DNA from: Faecalibacterium hattorii
GTDB taxonomy: Bacteria; Bacillota; Clostridia; Oscillospirales; Ruminococcaceae
Assembly: GCF_003287455.1 (NCBI RefSeq)
Contig: NZ_PRLC01000003.1
Location: 1-64,000 of the forward strand
Length of the DNA: 64,000 bases
Direction of reading: 5' to 3'
The notes under the pieces are model-generated. The model saw only the letters and a list, made by a program, of their open reading frames with translations. It made no database searches and was not told the origin of the DNA. A program made the position numbers and the translations under genes. Within the stretch, counting starts at the first letter, position 1; each line of letters begins with the position of its first letter. Below, in pieces: positions 22,383 to 30,326 of the stretch.

Positions 22383-22411
22383 ATTTTACTACACCTGTCG
22401 GTTTTCTGCAA
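22383..22411 (-). promoter_or_regulatory. sigma-A promoter of the peptide gene pair
   Basis: On the minus strand TTGCAG (22411-22406) and TAAAAT (22388-22383) are 17 nt apart. The transcript would begin near 22376, about 80 nt before peptide A. Confidence 0.7.
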
Positions 22412-22499
22412 TAGATTCTGTGCAAAATAGTGAAAAATCGGAAAGTCGCATGAAAACGGACACCATTCTTTGTGAAAAAGTTCTGCAACAAGCCGTTTT

Positions 22500-23663
22500 T
22501 CAGCCCGCGACACCCGCACGGTAGAGGTACGGGTCGCTGGTGAAGCTCGAATAGCTGTACAGCACTAGGATCGCGTCATAGTTATTGTCGGCGATGAGCT
22601 GGTCCAGCCCGTAGTTGTAATTGCGGAAGTCTACCACGTCGATGGCCCCATAGTTGGCCGTCAGGTAAGGCACGAAGCTGTTGGCGTAGCTGTCCTTGAT
22701 GACGAGGATCTTCCCCGTTCCGTCGCCCTCCACCCGGCTCAGGCCGTTGTTGCCGTGGAGAAACATGGCGTACTTGTCGTAAACATCCAGTTTCGCGGTA
22801 TCGTACAGGCCGGTCTCGGTGCCGTCGGTGGGCTGGCCGGGGCCGGTGACATTCCAGATGGTGAGCTTGTTCTGCAAGTCGTACCATGTGATCGTGTCCG
22901 GCTCGGCGTTCCACGTCCGCGCCTTGGAGTAATGGGTGCCGTAGAAGTCTTCCGCCGTCTCCACTGTATGCGTGCTGCGGTCAAACGGCGTCAGGCCCAG
23001 CTCCTTGCAGAAGGCTTCGTAGGCGTAGTAAGCCCCCAGCGTCGTCCAGTGGTGGTCCGTGCGATAATAGAGATACTCGTCCTTGTGGTCGTACAGAGCC
23101 GGAAGGACATTGATGAAATGCCCGCCCTGCACCACATTCGCGGCTTCGTTGATGCGGGCTTCCTCGTCCATCTGGGGCGCGGCGAGGGGCAGCTTTTCCG
23201 GGTAGACGGTGGAGGCCGACGGCACCAGCATGAAGCTGACCTTGCCGGGGCAGCGCTCGGACAGCGAACTCACCGCCGCGAGGTTCTTGTTCCATGTCTT
23301 CTCCTCGCTGGGCAGCACGCGGTACCGCCGGGCGAACATCCTGTGCTCCTTGCCCAGCAGGATGCCGCCGCTCTGGGTCTTCTGGAACAGGGTCGTCTCG
23401 GCAAGGCTCTGAAGGTCGATCCACTGATCCCGCCCGAAGACCTGATCCTTGACGTACTTCGTGTAATTGGTGAAGTAGCTGTTCAGCCCGTCCACCGACA
23501 CCGCCGTGAGCTTGGGCCGCTGGGTGAGGGTGGTGTTTTCCATCTCACTGTATGCGCGGTCGGGCGTTGCCATGTCCAGCACGAAGAGGGCGATGAAAAA
23601 CAGGCTGAAGGCCATCAGTACCGGGTACTGTTTGAGCGAGGACAAACGCTTTTTCTTTTCCAT
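22500..23663 (-). CDS. DHHW-motif (AlgX/DltD-like) exported protein
   Basis: 387 residues. One N-terminal membrane segment ('YPVLMAFSLFFIALFVLDM') is followed by an SGNH-hydrolase-like domain. 'YRTDHHWTTLGAYYAYEAF' is the DHHW signature (Asp-His pair), 'MFLHGNNG' and 'ILVIKDSYANSFVPYL' (catalytic Ser region) complete the pattern. Such proteins work with MBOAT acyltransferases to move acyl groups onto extracellular polymers, as AlgX/AlgJ do in alginate acetylation. The gene follows the MBOAT gene by 14 nt and is the last of the DUF4358-MBOAT-DHHW set. The polymer acted on is not known. Confidence 0.85.
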   Translation of the reverse strand: MEKKKRLSSLKQYPVLMAFSLFFIALFVLDMATPDRAYSEMENTTLTQRPKLTAVSVDGLNSYFTNYTKYVKDQVFGRDQWIDLQSLAETTLFQKTQSGGILLGKEHRMFARRYRVLPSEEKTWNKNLAAVSSLSERCPGKVSFMLVPSASTVYPEKLPLAAPQMDEEARINEAANVVQGGHFINVLPALYDHKDEYLYYRTDHHWTTLGAYYAYEAFCKELGLTPFDRSTHTVETAEDFYGTHYSKARTWNAEPDTITWYDLQNKLTIWNVTGPGQPTDGTETGLYDTAKLDVYDKYAMFLHGNNGLSRVEGDGTGKILVIKDSYANSFVPYLTANYGAIDVVDFRNYNYGLDQLIADNNYDAILVLYSYSSFTSDPYLYRAGVAG

Positions 23664-23677
23664 GATCCACGTCCTCC

Positions 23678-25096
23678 TCAGAAGTTAAAATACAGGAACG
23701 GGCTGTTGGTGCTGCCCACCACATAGGCCGTGGAGAGTACCAGCAGCACCAGCACCGTGGCCACACGGGTGGCCGTGCGCTTTTTCAGCGCGTTCCAGAG
23801 CGTTTCGATGAGCGGCGTACAGCAGACGGCGGACACCGCCAGCAGCACCCCGTAATTCCGCAGGAAATACACCGGCGAGACGCCGCCCGTGGGAACGAAG
23901 AGCCGGTGGAACAGTTCCCCGAAGCCGACACCGTAATCGTTGCCCACGAACATGGCCCAGCCCACCACCACGAGGAAGAGGGTGTAGACATGGGGCCAGA
24001 GCTTCCCCTTTTCAAGGTATTTCAGCAGGAAGAGCTTCTCGATGGCCAGCAGGACAAAGTAGTACAGGCCCCAGCAGATGAAGTTCCAATCCGCGCCGTG
24101 CCAGATGCCGGTGAGCAGCTCCACGACGAAGAGGTTGAAGATCTGCCGCTTGAGGCCCTTGCGGTTGCCGCCCAGCGGGATATACACATACTCCCGGAAC
24201 CAGCCGGACAGGGTCATGTGCCAGCGCCGCCAGAACTCGGTGATGGAGCGGGAGATATAGGGGAAGTTGAAGTTCTGGGGGAAATCAAAGCCCAGCATCT
24301 TGCCCATGCCGATGGCCATCATCGAGTAGCCGGAGAAGTCGAAGTAGAGCTGGAGCGAATAGGCGATGACGCCCAGCCAGACCAGCGCCGTAGAAGCATT
24401 TCCAAGGCCCACATAGGTGGTGGAAGGGCTGCTCTGGATGCCGATGATGTCGGTCCAGAGGGCGCCCACCGCATCCGCCAGCAGGACCTTTTTCGCCAGA
24501 CCAAAGGTAAACAGGGTCATGCCCTCTTCGATTTGCTTTAAGTGATAGCGGTGCTCGTAGACGTGGAGCTGCGCCGAAACATCGCGGTATTTGACGATGG
24601 GGCCCGCAATGAGCTGCGGGAACATGACGACGTAGGCACCGAAGTCGATGATGTTGTGTTCGGTCTTGACCTCGCCCCGGTAAACATCGATGGTATAGGA
24701 CAGGGTCTGGAAGGTGTAGAAGCTGATGCCCAGCGGCAGGGTGCTGATGCCCTGAATGGCCGCAAAATCCGTACCCAGCAGCGCGTTCAGGCTGGAGAGG
24801 ACGAAGTTCGCGTACTTGAAGTAAAACAGCATCCCCAAGCTGCCCGCCAAGGCCGCCAGCAGCAGCGCCGTGCGGGCGGCGGGCTTGGCCGCACATTTTT
24901 CCAGCCCCAAGCCGCACAGGTAGTTGATGAGGATGAGGGCCAGCATGACCGGGAAAAACCGGACTTCACCCCAGCAGTAGAACACCAGACTGCACACGAA
25001 GAGTACCGTGTTCTTGAGCTTTGCGGGCGCAAGGTAATACAGCGCCAGCGTGATGGGGAGAAACCGGAACAGAAAGATGATGGTGCTGAAAACCAA
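23678..25096 (-). CDS. MBOAT family membrane O-acyltransferase (AlgI/DltB-like)
   Basis: 472 residues with about ten membrane segments. 'FPQLIAGPIVKYRDV' and 'SRSITEFWRRWHMTLSGWFREYVYIPLGGN' are AlgI-type signatures, and the catalytic His is in 'LLTGIWHGADWNF'. It transfers acyl groups, usually acetyl, across the membrane onto a surface polymer. The start is taken as TTG at 25096: AGGAGG at 25103-25108 lies 6 nt upstream and the first helix begins right after it. An in-frame ATG at 25147 lies before that site and overlaps the end of the preceding gene. It forms an operon with DUF4358 and DHHW genes. Confidence 0.88.
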   Translation of the reverse strand: MVFSTIIFLFRFLPITLALYYLAPAKLKNTVLFVCSLVFYCWGEVRFFPVMLALILINYLCGLGLEKCAAKPAARTALLLAALAGSLGMLFYFKYANFVLSSLNALLGTDFAAIQGISTLPLGISFYTFQTLSYTIDVYRGEVKTEHNIIDFGAYVVMFPQLIAGPIVKYRDVSAQLHVYEHRYHLKQIEEGMTLFTFGLAKKVLLADAVGALWTDIIGIQSSPSTTYVGLGNASTALVWLGVIAYSLQLYFDFSGYSMMAIGMGKMLGFDFPQNFNFPYISRSITEFWRRWHMTLSGWFREYVYIPLGGNRKGLKRQIFNLFVVELLTGIWHGADWNFICWGLYYFVLLAIEKLFLLKYLEKGKLWPHVYTLFLVVVGWAMFVGNDYGVGFGELFHRLFVPTGGVSPVYFLRNYGVLLAVSAVCCTPLIETLWNALKKRTATRVATVLVLLVLSTAYVVGSTNSPFLYFNF

Positions 25097-25156
25097 GGTG
25101 TTCCTCCTTTGAAAAAAGGCCGATGCCGCCATGGCACCGGCCCACAACTGTTGTTT

Positions 25157-25735
25157 TTACTTGAGCAGAACGTCGTTGACGGCGTCGGTCAGATCCTCCG
25201 TGCACTCGTTGGAGGCAATGGCCATCACCACGCGGTCGGCACTGCTGGCGATGACCGCATTTTCCACGTTGGCCTGTGCGGTGGCGAACTCAGCGTAGTT
25301 GCCATAGAACGCGACCTGATCCTGCTGGTAGGCCTTCAGCGCTTCCACGATGTCGTCGGCCTTGCCCTCGGCGGGTTCGATGACCAGCACGAGGCCCGCA
25401 TCGCCGTTGTCGTTGCTCTTCACGCCCTTATAGCCGGCCACATCCTCTGCCTTCAGGCCGAAATCGTACTCGATGTTCATTGCGGCGATCTCGAACTGGT
25501 TTGCGATGGGGTTCGCCTCCAGCAGGGTGTTCACCTCATCGGCCAGCTCATCGGGGCTGTTGGTGCCGTCGTCGGGCAGAGCGCTCTCCACCTGCGACAG
25601 GACCACCGAGCTGGGAGCCGACTCGGAGCTGGCGGCAGAGCTTGCCGTGGAGGAAGCGGAGGAGCCGCAGCCCGCGAGCAGAACACAGCTTGCGGCCACC
25701 GCAGCAACTATCATCAGTTTTGAACGGTTCTTCAT
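25157..25735 (-). CDS. DUF4358 lipoprotein
   Basis: 192 residues. Signal with lipobox 'LLAGC', then a Ser/Ala linker. The domain 'EVNTLLEANPIANQFEIAAMNIEYDFGLKAEDVAGYKG' followed by 'EPAEGKADDIVEALKAYQQDQVAFY' is the DUF4358 pattern. Genes of this family commonly sit beside MBOAT/DHHW pairs, as here. It lies 60 nt upstream of the MBOAT start and is probably the first gene of the operon. The role is unknown, perhaps an accessory of surface polymer acylation. Confidence 0.8.
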   Translation of the reverse strand: MKNRSKLMIVAAVAASCVLLAGCGSSASSTASSAASSESAPSSVVLSQVESALPDDGTNSPDELADEVNTLLEANPIANQFEIAAMNIEYDFGLKAEDVAGYKGVKSNDNGDAGLVLVIEPAEGKADDIVEALKAYQQDQVAFYGNYAEFATAQANVENAVIASSADRVVMAIASNECTEDLTDAVNDVLLK

Positions 25736-25896
25736 GAATTATTCCCTCTTTTGCATTCGTTACACTCAGGTCCCCCGCTGCGTTCTTTTACGCGGCATAC
25801 CGGGACATTGCTATCTTACCATACCGCCCCCTAAAATGCAAAGGGTCCGGTAAAGTTTTACGGTTTCTTCACGGGTCTTTGCCCGCGCTTTGCCGC

Positions 25897-26826
25897 TCAG
25901 CCCGCAATGGCGTGCAGCTGGGCGGTGTAATCCTCGAAGCACAGGCCGCTGGTGCTGATCTTGGCGGCGTTCTCCCTGCCCACATACCGCCAGTGCCACG
26001 GCTCGTAGGTGATCTCCGTCTTATCCTCGGCCCCCTTGGGGTAGCGCAGGATGAAGCCGTACTCCACCGCGTGCTCGCACAGCCAGCGGAAGGCCGTGGT
26101 GTTCTCAAAGCCCTCGTCCAGCCCGGTGTGTTCGGGGCTGTTCAGGTCGGCGGCAAGGCCGCAGTTGTGCTCGGAATAGCCCGGCGGATTGACGACGGCG
26201 GCGGCCATCTCCTTGGCGGTGGCGGTATCGTAGCCCCGGTCGGTGTAGTACTTCGTTTTCCGCTCGTACAGGCCGGTCTGGTACTTGACGCTGCGGTAGC
26301 CGCTCTGCATCCAGACGGTCACGCCGTCGGCTGCGGCAGCTTTCTGCATCTCCAGAAAGGCATCGCACGCTGCGGTCTGCAGGGTCTTATTCACCGCCGT
26401 CTGGGAGCCGCACTCCTTTGTATCAAAGGTGTAGTTGTCCGGCATCTTGTTGGTGTGGTTCACCAGCACCATCATCGGGTCGGCCAGCATGGCGGCGGCC
26501 TCGGCCTTGGTCAGGCCCAGCGCATTGTCCCGGCTCTCCTCGGCCCCTTCGCTGGCGGCAGCGCTGGTGGATTCGGCGGCGCTGCCGGGGAACAGCCGGT
26601 CGGTCAGCAGCCCGTTCGTCTCGCTGGCGGCACTGCTGGCGGGGGCACCGGCGGCGCTGGCCGAGGGCACCGGGGCCTTACGGTTGAGCAGGAAGGCCGC
26701 GCCGCCCACGACGAGGCAGACGACGGCGGTCAGCCCGGCCACCCGGCGGATGGCACGGCTGCGCCGACGGCGGCGTACTTCCGCGCGGGTCAGGCGGCGG
26801 TGGGTGGGTCGATGTTGTTGGTCCAT
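25897..26826 (-). CDS. VanY/LdcB-type D,D-carboxypeptidase (M15B), membrane-anchored
   Basis: 309 residues. A very basic cytoplasmic start ('RAEVRRRRRSRAIRR') and one membrane helix are followed by a Ser/Ala linker. The M15B domain (about 110-309) has 'MQSGYRSVKYQTGLYERK', 'NPPGYSEHNCGLAADLNS' with the first Zn ligands (S-x-H-x-x-G-x-A-x-D) and 'YEPWHWRYVG' with catalytic Glu and the third His ligand. It trims D-Ala from peptidoglycan stem peptides outside the cell. There is no van cluster, so a wall-maturation role is more likely than vancomycin resistance. It is divergent from spoVAC. Confidence 0.88.
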   Translation of the reverse strand: MDQQHRPTHRRLTRAEVRRRRRSRAIRRVAGLTAVVCLVVGGAAFLLNRKAPVPSASAAGAPASSAASETNGLLTDRLFPGSAAESTSAAASEGAEESRDNALGLTKAEAAAMLADPMMVLVNHTNKMPDNYTFDTKECGSQTAVNKTLQTAACDAFLEMQKAAAADGVTVWMQSGYRSVKYQTGLYERKTKYYTDRGYDTATAKEMAAAVVNPPGYSEHNCGLAADLNSPEHTGLDEGFENTTAFRWLCEHAVEYGFILRYPKGAEDKTEITYEPWHWRYVGRENAAKISTSGLCFEDYTAQLHAIAG

Positions 26827-26887
26827 AACGAGCCTTCTTTCTTGTCAGCGGCCCCGCACTCTCAGGCGGGCAGACCGCAGTTTGCTT

Positions 26888-26916
26888 GCATAGTTCTTCA
26901 GGTTCCGGAAATACTA
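26888..26916 (+). promoter_or_regulatory. possible sigma-G-type promoter ahead of spoVAC
   Basis: GCATA (26888-26892) and AATACTA (26910-26916) are 17 nt apart, close to the forespore sigma-G consensus (GHATR and CATNMTA). The start site would fall inside the ribosome-binding sequence at 26922-26928, giving a very short leader, which weakens the call. Confidence 0.35.
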
Positions 26917-26935
26917 CCCTCGGAGGTGTTCCCCT

Positions 26936-27376
26936 ATGAAGATGACAGCGCAGGAATATGCGCGGCGGGTGAAAAAGGTCGGTCCCCACTCCCCCCTCGG
27001 CACCGACTGCCTGTGGGCCTTCGGGGTAGGCGGCGGCATCTGCCTTCTCGGCGAGGTGCTCCGCCAGCGGTATCTCGCCCTTGGGCTCGAAGCCGACCTC
27101 GCGGGCACCCTGACCAGCTGCACCCTCATCGCCCTTTCGGCGGTGCTGACGACGCTGGGTCTTTACCAGAAGCTCGCGGCCCGCGCGGGGGCGGGGTCGC
27201 TGGTGCCCATCACCGGCTTTGCCAACGCCGTGGTCAGCGCGGCCATCGAGTTCAAGACGGAGGGCCGCATCCTCGGCACCGGGGCCAAGATGTTCACCAT
27301 CGCGGGGCCGGTCATCGTCTACGGCACCCTGTCCGCCGTGGTCTACGGCGGGGTGCTCTGGCTGCTGGGCGGCTGA
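26936..27376 (+). CDS. spoVAC: stage V sporulation protein AC
   Basis: 146 residues. The start 'AQEYARRVKKVGPHSPLGTDCLWAFGVGGGICLLGEVL' and the later 'PITGFANAVVSAAIEFKTEGRILGTGAKMFTIAGPVI' are SpoVAC signatures. It is a multi-spanning inner spore membrane protein that forms part of the channel moving dipicolinic acid into and out of spores. GGAGGTG is 8 nt before the ATG. In Bacillus the gene is followed at once by spoVAD; here 111 nt intervene. Its presence points to a spore-former or a recent ancestor. Confidence 0.93.
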   Translation: MKMTAQEYARRVKKVGPHSPLGTDCLWAFGVGGGICLLGEVLRQRYLALGLEADLAGTLTSCTLIALSAVLTTLGLYQKLAARAGAGSLVPITGFANAVVSAAIEFKTEGRILGTGAKMFTIAGPVIVYGTLSAVVYGGVLWLLGG

Positions 27377-27487
27377 GCGCTTTCCTTTACGATACGCACA
27401 GCCGGGCGCGAAGATTGCACCACCCCGGCGAATTCTCAGTATACCACAAAATTCGCAAAAAAACAGCCCTGAAAGGAGGAATTTCTG

Positions 27488-28510
27488 ATGGCGACCCGGC
27501 GCGGCGATACCCTGATCTTCTCCGATCCCCCCGTCATCGCATCTCACGCGGCGGTGGGTGGCAAAAAAGAGGGCGAGGGCCCCTTGGCGGCGGGCTTTGA
27601 CGAGCTGCGGGCCGACAACAGTTTCGGCCAATCCGGGTGGGAGGCCGCCGAGGCCGAGCTCCAGCTCCGGGCGGCCCGGCTCTGCCTAAAAAAAGCACAG
27701 ATCACCGAAAAAGAGGTCAGCCTTGTGCTGGCCGGGGATCTCCAAGCCCAGTGCACGGCCTCCAACTATGCCATGCGGGCGCTGGGCATCCCCTACGCCG
27801 GACTGTTCGGGGCCTGCAGCACGATGGCTGAAGCGTTGGGGCTGGGGGCTGCGCTCTGTTCGGCGGGGATGGCCGACGGGCTGCTGGCCATGTCGTCCAG
27901 CCATTTCTGCGCGGCAGAGCGTCAGTTCCGCACCCCGCTCAGCTACGGAGCCGTCCGCACCCCCACGGCCCAGTGGACCGCCACCGCCGCCGGGGCCTGT
28001 CTGCTGCGGCCCACCGGGCCGGGCGTCGGCATCCGGGCCGTGACCTTCGGCCGGGTGCAGGATTACCAGATCAAGGACATCAACAACATGGGCGCAGCCA
28101 TGGCCCCCGCAGCCGCCGCCACCCTGCTGCATTACCTGCGGGACACCCACAGCGAACCGCAGGATTTCGACGCCATCTACACCGGCGACCTCGGCCATGT
28201 GGGCAGCCAGCTTTTCCGGGAACTTCTGGCCGCCGAGGGGCTGCTCCTCAAGAACCATGTGGACTGCGGCTGCATCCTCTACGATGCCGAGGCGCAGTCC
28301 GTCAAGAGCGGCGGTTCCGGGGCGGGGTGCTGCGCCGCCGTCCTCTGCGCCCACATCCTGCCCCGGCTGGAGCGGGGCACCCAGAAGCGCCTGCTCTTCC
28401 TCGCCACCGGGGCGCTGATGAGCCAGACCACCTTCCTGCAAAAGGAGAGCATCCCGGCCATCGCCCACCTCGTCGAGCTCTGGGCCCCGAAAAAGGAGGG
28501 AACTGCATGA
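27488..28510 (+). CDS. spoVAD: stage V sporulation protein AD
   Basis: 340 residues, a thiolase-like fold that binds dipicolinic acid at the spore membrane. 'FGQSGWEAAEAELQ', 'YAGLFGACSTMAEALGLG' (position of the thiolase Cys), 'RTPTAQWTATAAGACLL', 'VQDYQIKDINNMGAAMAPAA' and 'YTGDLGHVGSQLFRELL' are family motifs. Full length matches the family. AGGAGG precedes the ATG. Its stop overlaps the spoVAE start by ATGA. Confidence 0.94.
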   Translation: MATRRGDTLIFSDPPVIASHAAVGGKKEGEGPLAAGFDELRADNSFGQSGWEAAEAELQLRAARLCLKKAQITEKEVSLVLAGDLQAQCTASNYAMRALGIPYAGLFGACSTMAEALGLGAALCSAGMADGLLAMSSSHFCAAERQFRTPLSYGAVRTPTAQWTATAAGACLLRPTGPGVGIRAVTFGRVQDYQIKDINNMGAAMAPAAAATLLHYLRDTHSEPQDFDAIYTGDLGHVGSQLFRELLAAEGLLLKNHVDCGCILYDAEAQSVKSGGSGAGCCAAVLCAHILPRLERGTQKRLLFLATGALMSQTTFLQKESIPAIAHLVELWAPKKEGTA

Positions 28511-28863
28511 ATTATTTCTGGGCTTTCGTCGTTGGGGGCGGCATCTGCGTGGTCGGGCAGCTCCTCATCGACCTCACCGGCCTGACCCCCGCCCGCATCC
28601 TGACAGGCTACGTCGTGGCGGGCGTCGTCCTGTCCGCCGTCGGCTGGTACGCGCCGCTGGCCGAGTTCGCCGGGTGCGGAGCCACCGTGCCCCTGCTGGG
28701 CTTCGGGCATCTGCTGGCCAAAGGCGTCCGCACCGCTTTGCAGGAAGAAGGAGCCATCGGCATCCTCACCGGCGGCCTGACCGCTGCCGCCGCCGGCGTC
28801 ACCACCAGCCTTGTCTGCGGCGTGGTCTGCTCGTGGTTCGGGAAGAGCCATGATCAGAACTGA
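28507..28863 (+). CDS. spoVAE: stage V sporulation protein AE (AEb type)
   Basis: 118 residues, four membrane segments. 'MNYFWAFVVGGGICVVGQLLID', 'RILTGYVVAGVVL' and 'GATVPLLGFGHLLAKGV' match SpoVAE, a partner of SpoVAC in the channel. It starts inside the end of spoVAD (ATGA overlap) with GGAGG just upstream. No spoVAA, AB or AF lies nearby, so only the conserved AC-AD-AE core is present here. Confidence 0.92.
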   Translation: MNYFWAFVVGGGICVVGQLLIDLTGLTPARILTGYVVAGVVLSAVGWYAPLAEFAGCGATVPLLGFGHLLAKGVRTALQEEGAIGILTGGLTAAAAGVTTSLVCGVVCSWFGKSHDQN

Positions 28864-28872
28864 CTTTCACGC

Positions 28873-28912
28873 AAAAACGGTCTGACCGTATCGTTCGGCC
28901 AGACCGTTTTCC
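28873..28912 (+). terminator. terminator after spoVAE
   Basis: AAAACGGTCTG (28874-28884) / CAGACCGTTTT (28900-28910), 11 bp. Confidence 0.8.
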
Positions 28913-28945
28913 TGTATTTCTGCAATCAAAAAGTGGTACGATGCA

Positions 28946-28986
28946 AAAACAAAAACCCCCATGCCGGATGGCACAGAGGTTTTGTT
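28946..28986 (-). terminator. terminator of rpsT
   Basis: On the minus strand ACCTCTGTGCC-ATCC-GGCATGGGGGT forms a stem with a few mismatches followed by TTTTTG and TTTTT. Confidence 0.65.
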
Positions 28987-29016
28987 CGTCAGTCGATCAC
29001 TTGATCAGGCACGGAC

Positions 29017-29277
29017 TCAAGCGTTCTTGTTAGCACGCTTTGCCATACGGCTGATCTTGCGAGAAGCGGTGTTCTTCTTGATGACACCCTTAGCGCGAGC
29101 CTTGTCGATCGCGGAAACAGCAGCCAGGACAGTTGCGTCCTTGTCAGCGGCTTTAGCATCGATGGCAGCGTCTGCCTTCTTGACGACTGTTTTCAGGTTG
29201 GTCTTAATGGCCTTGTTGTGAGCCTGCTCTGCGGCATTCTGCACGACGCGGTCCTTCTGAGATTTGATGTTAGGCAT
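29017..29277 (-). CDS. rpsT: 30S ribosomal protein S20
   Basis: 86 residues, Lys/Ala-rich. 'MPNIKSQKDRVVQNAAEQAHNKAIK' and 'AIDKARAKGVIKKNTASRKISRMAKRAN' are typical S20. It binds 16S rRNA early in small-subunit assembly. ATG 29277 has AGGAGGT 7 nt upstream; an in-frame Met three codons earlier would overlap that site. The gene is divergent from gpr, the same arrangement as in Bacillus. Confidence 0.97.
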   Translation of the reverse strand: MPNIKSQKDRVVQNAAEQAHNKAIKTNLKTVVKKADAAIDAKAADKDATVLAAVSAIDKARAKGVIKKNTASRKISRMAKRANKNA

Positions 29278-29315
29278 TCGTTCCACCTCCTTGGCTACCT
29301 ATAACAGCGCACCTT

Positions 29316-29344
29316 ATGATACCATATTTGCCGTACCAGCGCAA
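29316..29344 (-). promoter_or_regulatory. sigma-A promoter of rpsT
   Basis: On the minus strand TTGCGC (29344-29339) and TATCAT (29321-29316) are 17 nt apart. Confidence 0.65.
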
Positions 29345-29361
29345 GCCTTTTTTCGATTTTT

Positions 29362-29391
29362 GTTTAGAAAAGTTTTCAAAATCCCATACTG
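29362..29391 (+). promoter_or_regulatory. possible sigma-F/G-type promoter of gpr
   Basis: GTTTA (29362-29366) and CATACTG (29385-29391) are 18 nt apart. They match 4 of 5 and 6 of 7 positions of the sigma-G consensus. Spacing to the start is normal (58 nt). Confidence 0.4.
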
Positions 29392-29448
29392 AAGCTGTGT
29401 TATCGGGCCAAAACGGCCCCGAAAGCGGACTTCAGACAGAAAAGTGGG

Positions 29449-30237
29449 ATGAAAATGCGTTATACCGACCTTGCGGACGAGCTCTACCATGCCCCGGAGG
29501 ACGCCCTGCCTGCCGGTGTGCGGGTGGCCACGGCCAAACGCGGCGGCGTGACCGTGACGCGGGTGGAGATCGCGCGGGAAGGGCTGGAGCGGCCCCGCGG
29601 GCGGTATGTGACGCTGGAAGTGCCCCGCGTCAGCCTGCTCGACGAGCGGGACGAAAGCGTCATCGAACCGGCAGCAGCAGAGCTACGGGCCCTGCTCCCG
29701 GCGGCGGGGCCGGTGCTGGTGCTGGGGGTGGGGAACCGCCGGGTCACCGCAGACGCCCTCGGCCCCCGCACGGTGCAGAAGATCTTCGTCACCATGGGGC
29801 AGCGCAGCATTCCGGTGCAGGGCATCCGGCCCGTGGCGGCGGTGGCGCCGGGGGTATCGGCCTCCACCGGGCTGAGCTTGCAGCAGCTGGCGGCGGCGCT
29901 GGTGCGTCAGGTCCGCCCTGCGGCCCTGCTCTGCGTGGACAGCCTGTGCTCCTCTGAACCGGAGCGGCTGGGCCGCACCCTGCAATTTTCGGACACCGGG
30001 CTCTTCCCCGCCCAGCCCGACCACTCCCGCCATCTGGACGCGGCGCGGCTGGGCGTGCCGGTGCTGGCGGCGGGCATCCCCACCCTGATGCAGTCGGAGG
30101 AGGGCCGTGACCTCGTGGTGACCCCCCGCGAGCTGGACAGCGTCATCGCCCACGGGGCGGCCCTGCTGGCGGCGGCCATCAACCGGGCGTTGCAGCCCCG
30201 GCTCAGCATTGCGCAGCTGGGCTGGCTGACGAATTGA
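29449..30237 (+). CDS. gpr: GPR-like spore germination endopeptidase, short form
   Basis: 262 residues, shorter than the 320-370 of typical GPR proteases. Family motifs: 'VLVLGVGNRRVTADALGPRTVQKI', 'AVAPGVSASTGLS', 'LLCVDSLCSSEPERLGRTLQFSDTGLFP' and 'LGVPVLAAGIPTLM'. GPR degrades small acid-soluble proteins during germination. The N-terminal propeptide and part of the C-terminus appear reduced. The position beside rpsT and before spoIIP is the conserved Firmicute order and supports the call. The ribosome site before ATG 29449 is weak; ATG 29455 is an alternative. Confidence 0.82.
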   Translation: MKMRYTDLADELYHAPEDALPAGVRVATAKRGGVTVTRVEIAREGLERPRGRYVTLEVPRVSLLDERDESVIEPAAAELRALLPAAGPVLVLGVGNRRVTADALGPRTVQKIFVTMGQRSIPVQGIRPVAAVAPGVSASTGLSLQQLAAALVRQVRPAALLCVDSLCSSEPERLGRTLQFSDTGLFPAQPDHSRHLDAARLGVPVLAAGIPTLMQSEEGRDLVVTPRELDSVIAHGAALLAAAINRALQPRLSIAQLGWLTN

Positions 30238-30326
30238 TGGCTCCTTCCGCCGCGTCTGCGATGGCACAGGGAGTTCTATCCCTTTGCATTTTTCATATGT
30301 TTGTAAGAGGGAAGGAGGTGCGCGCC

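Noticed and set aside
25897-26826. Vancomycin resistance gene
   Set aside because: The protein is VanY-like by family, but there are no vanH, vanA/B or vanX genes nearby. Ordinary wall-trimming peptidases share the same motifs.
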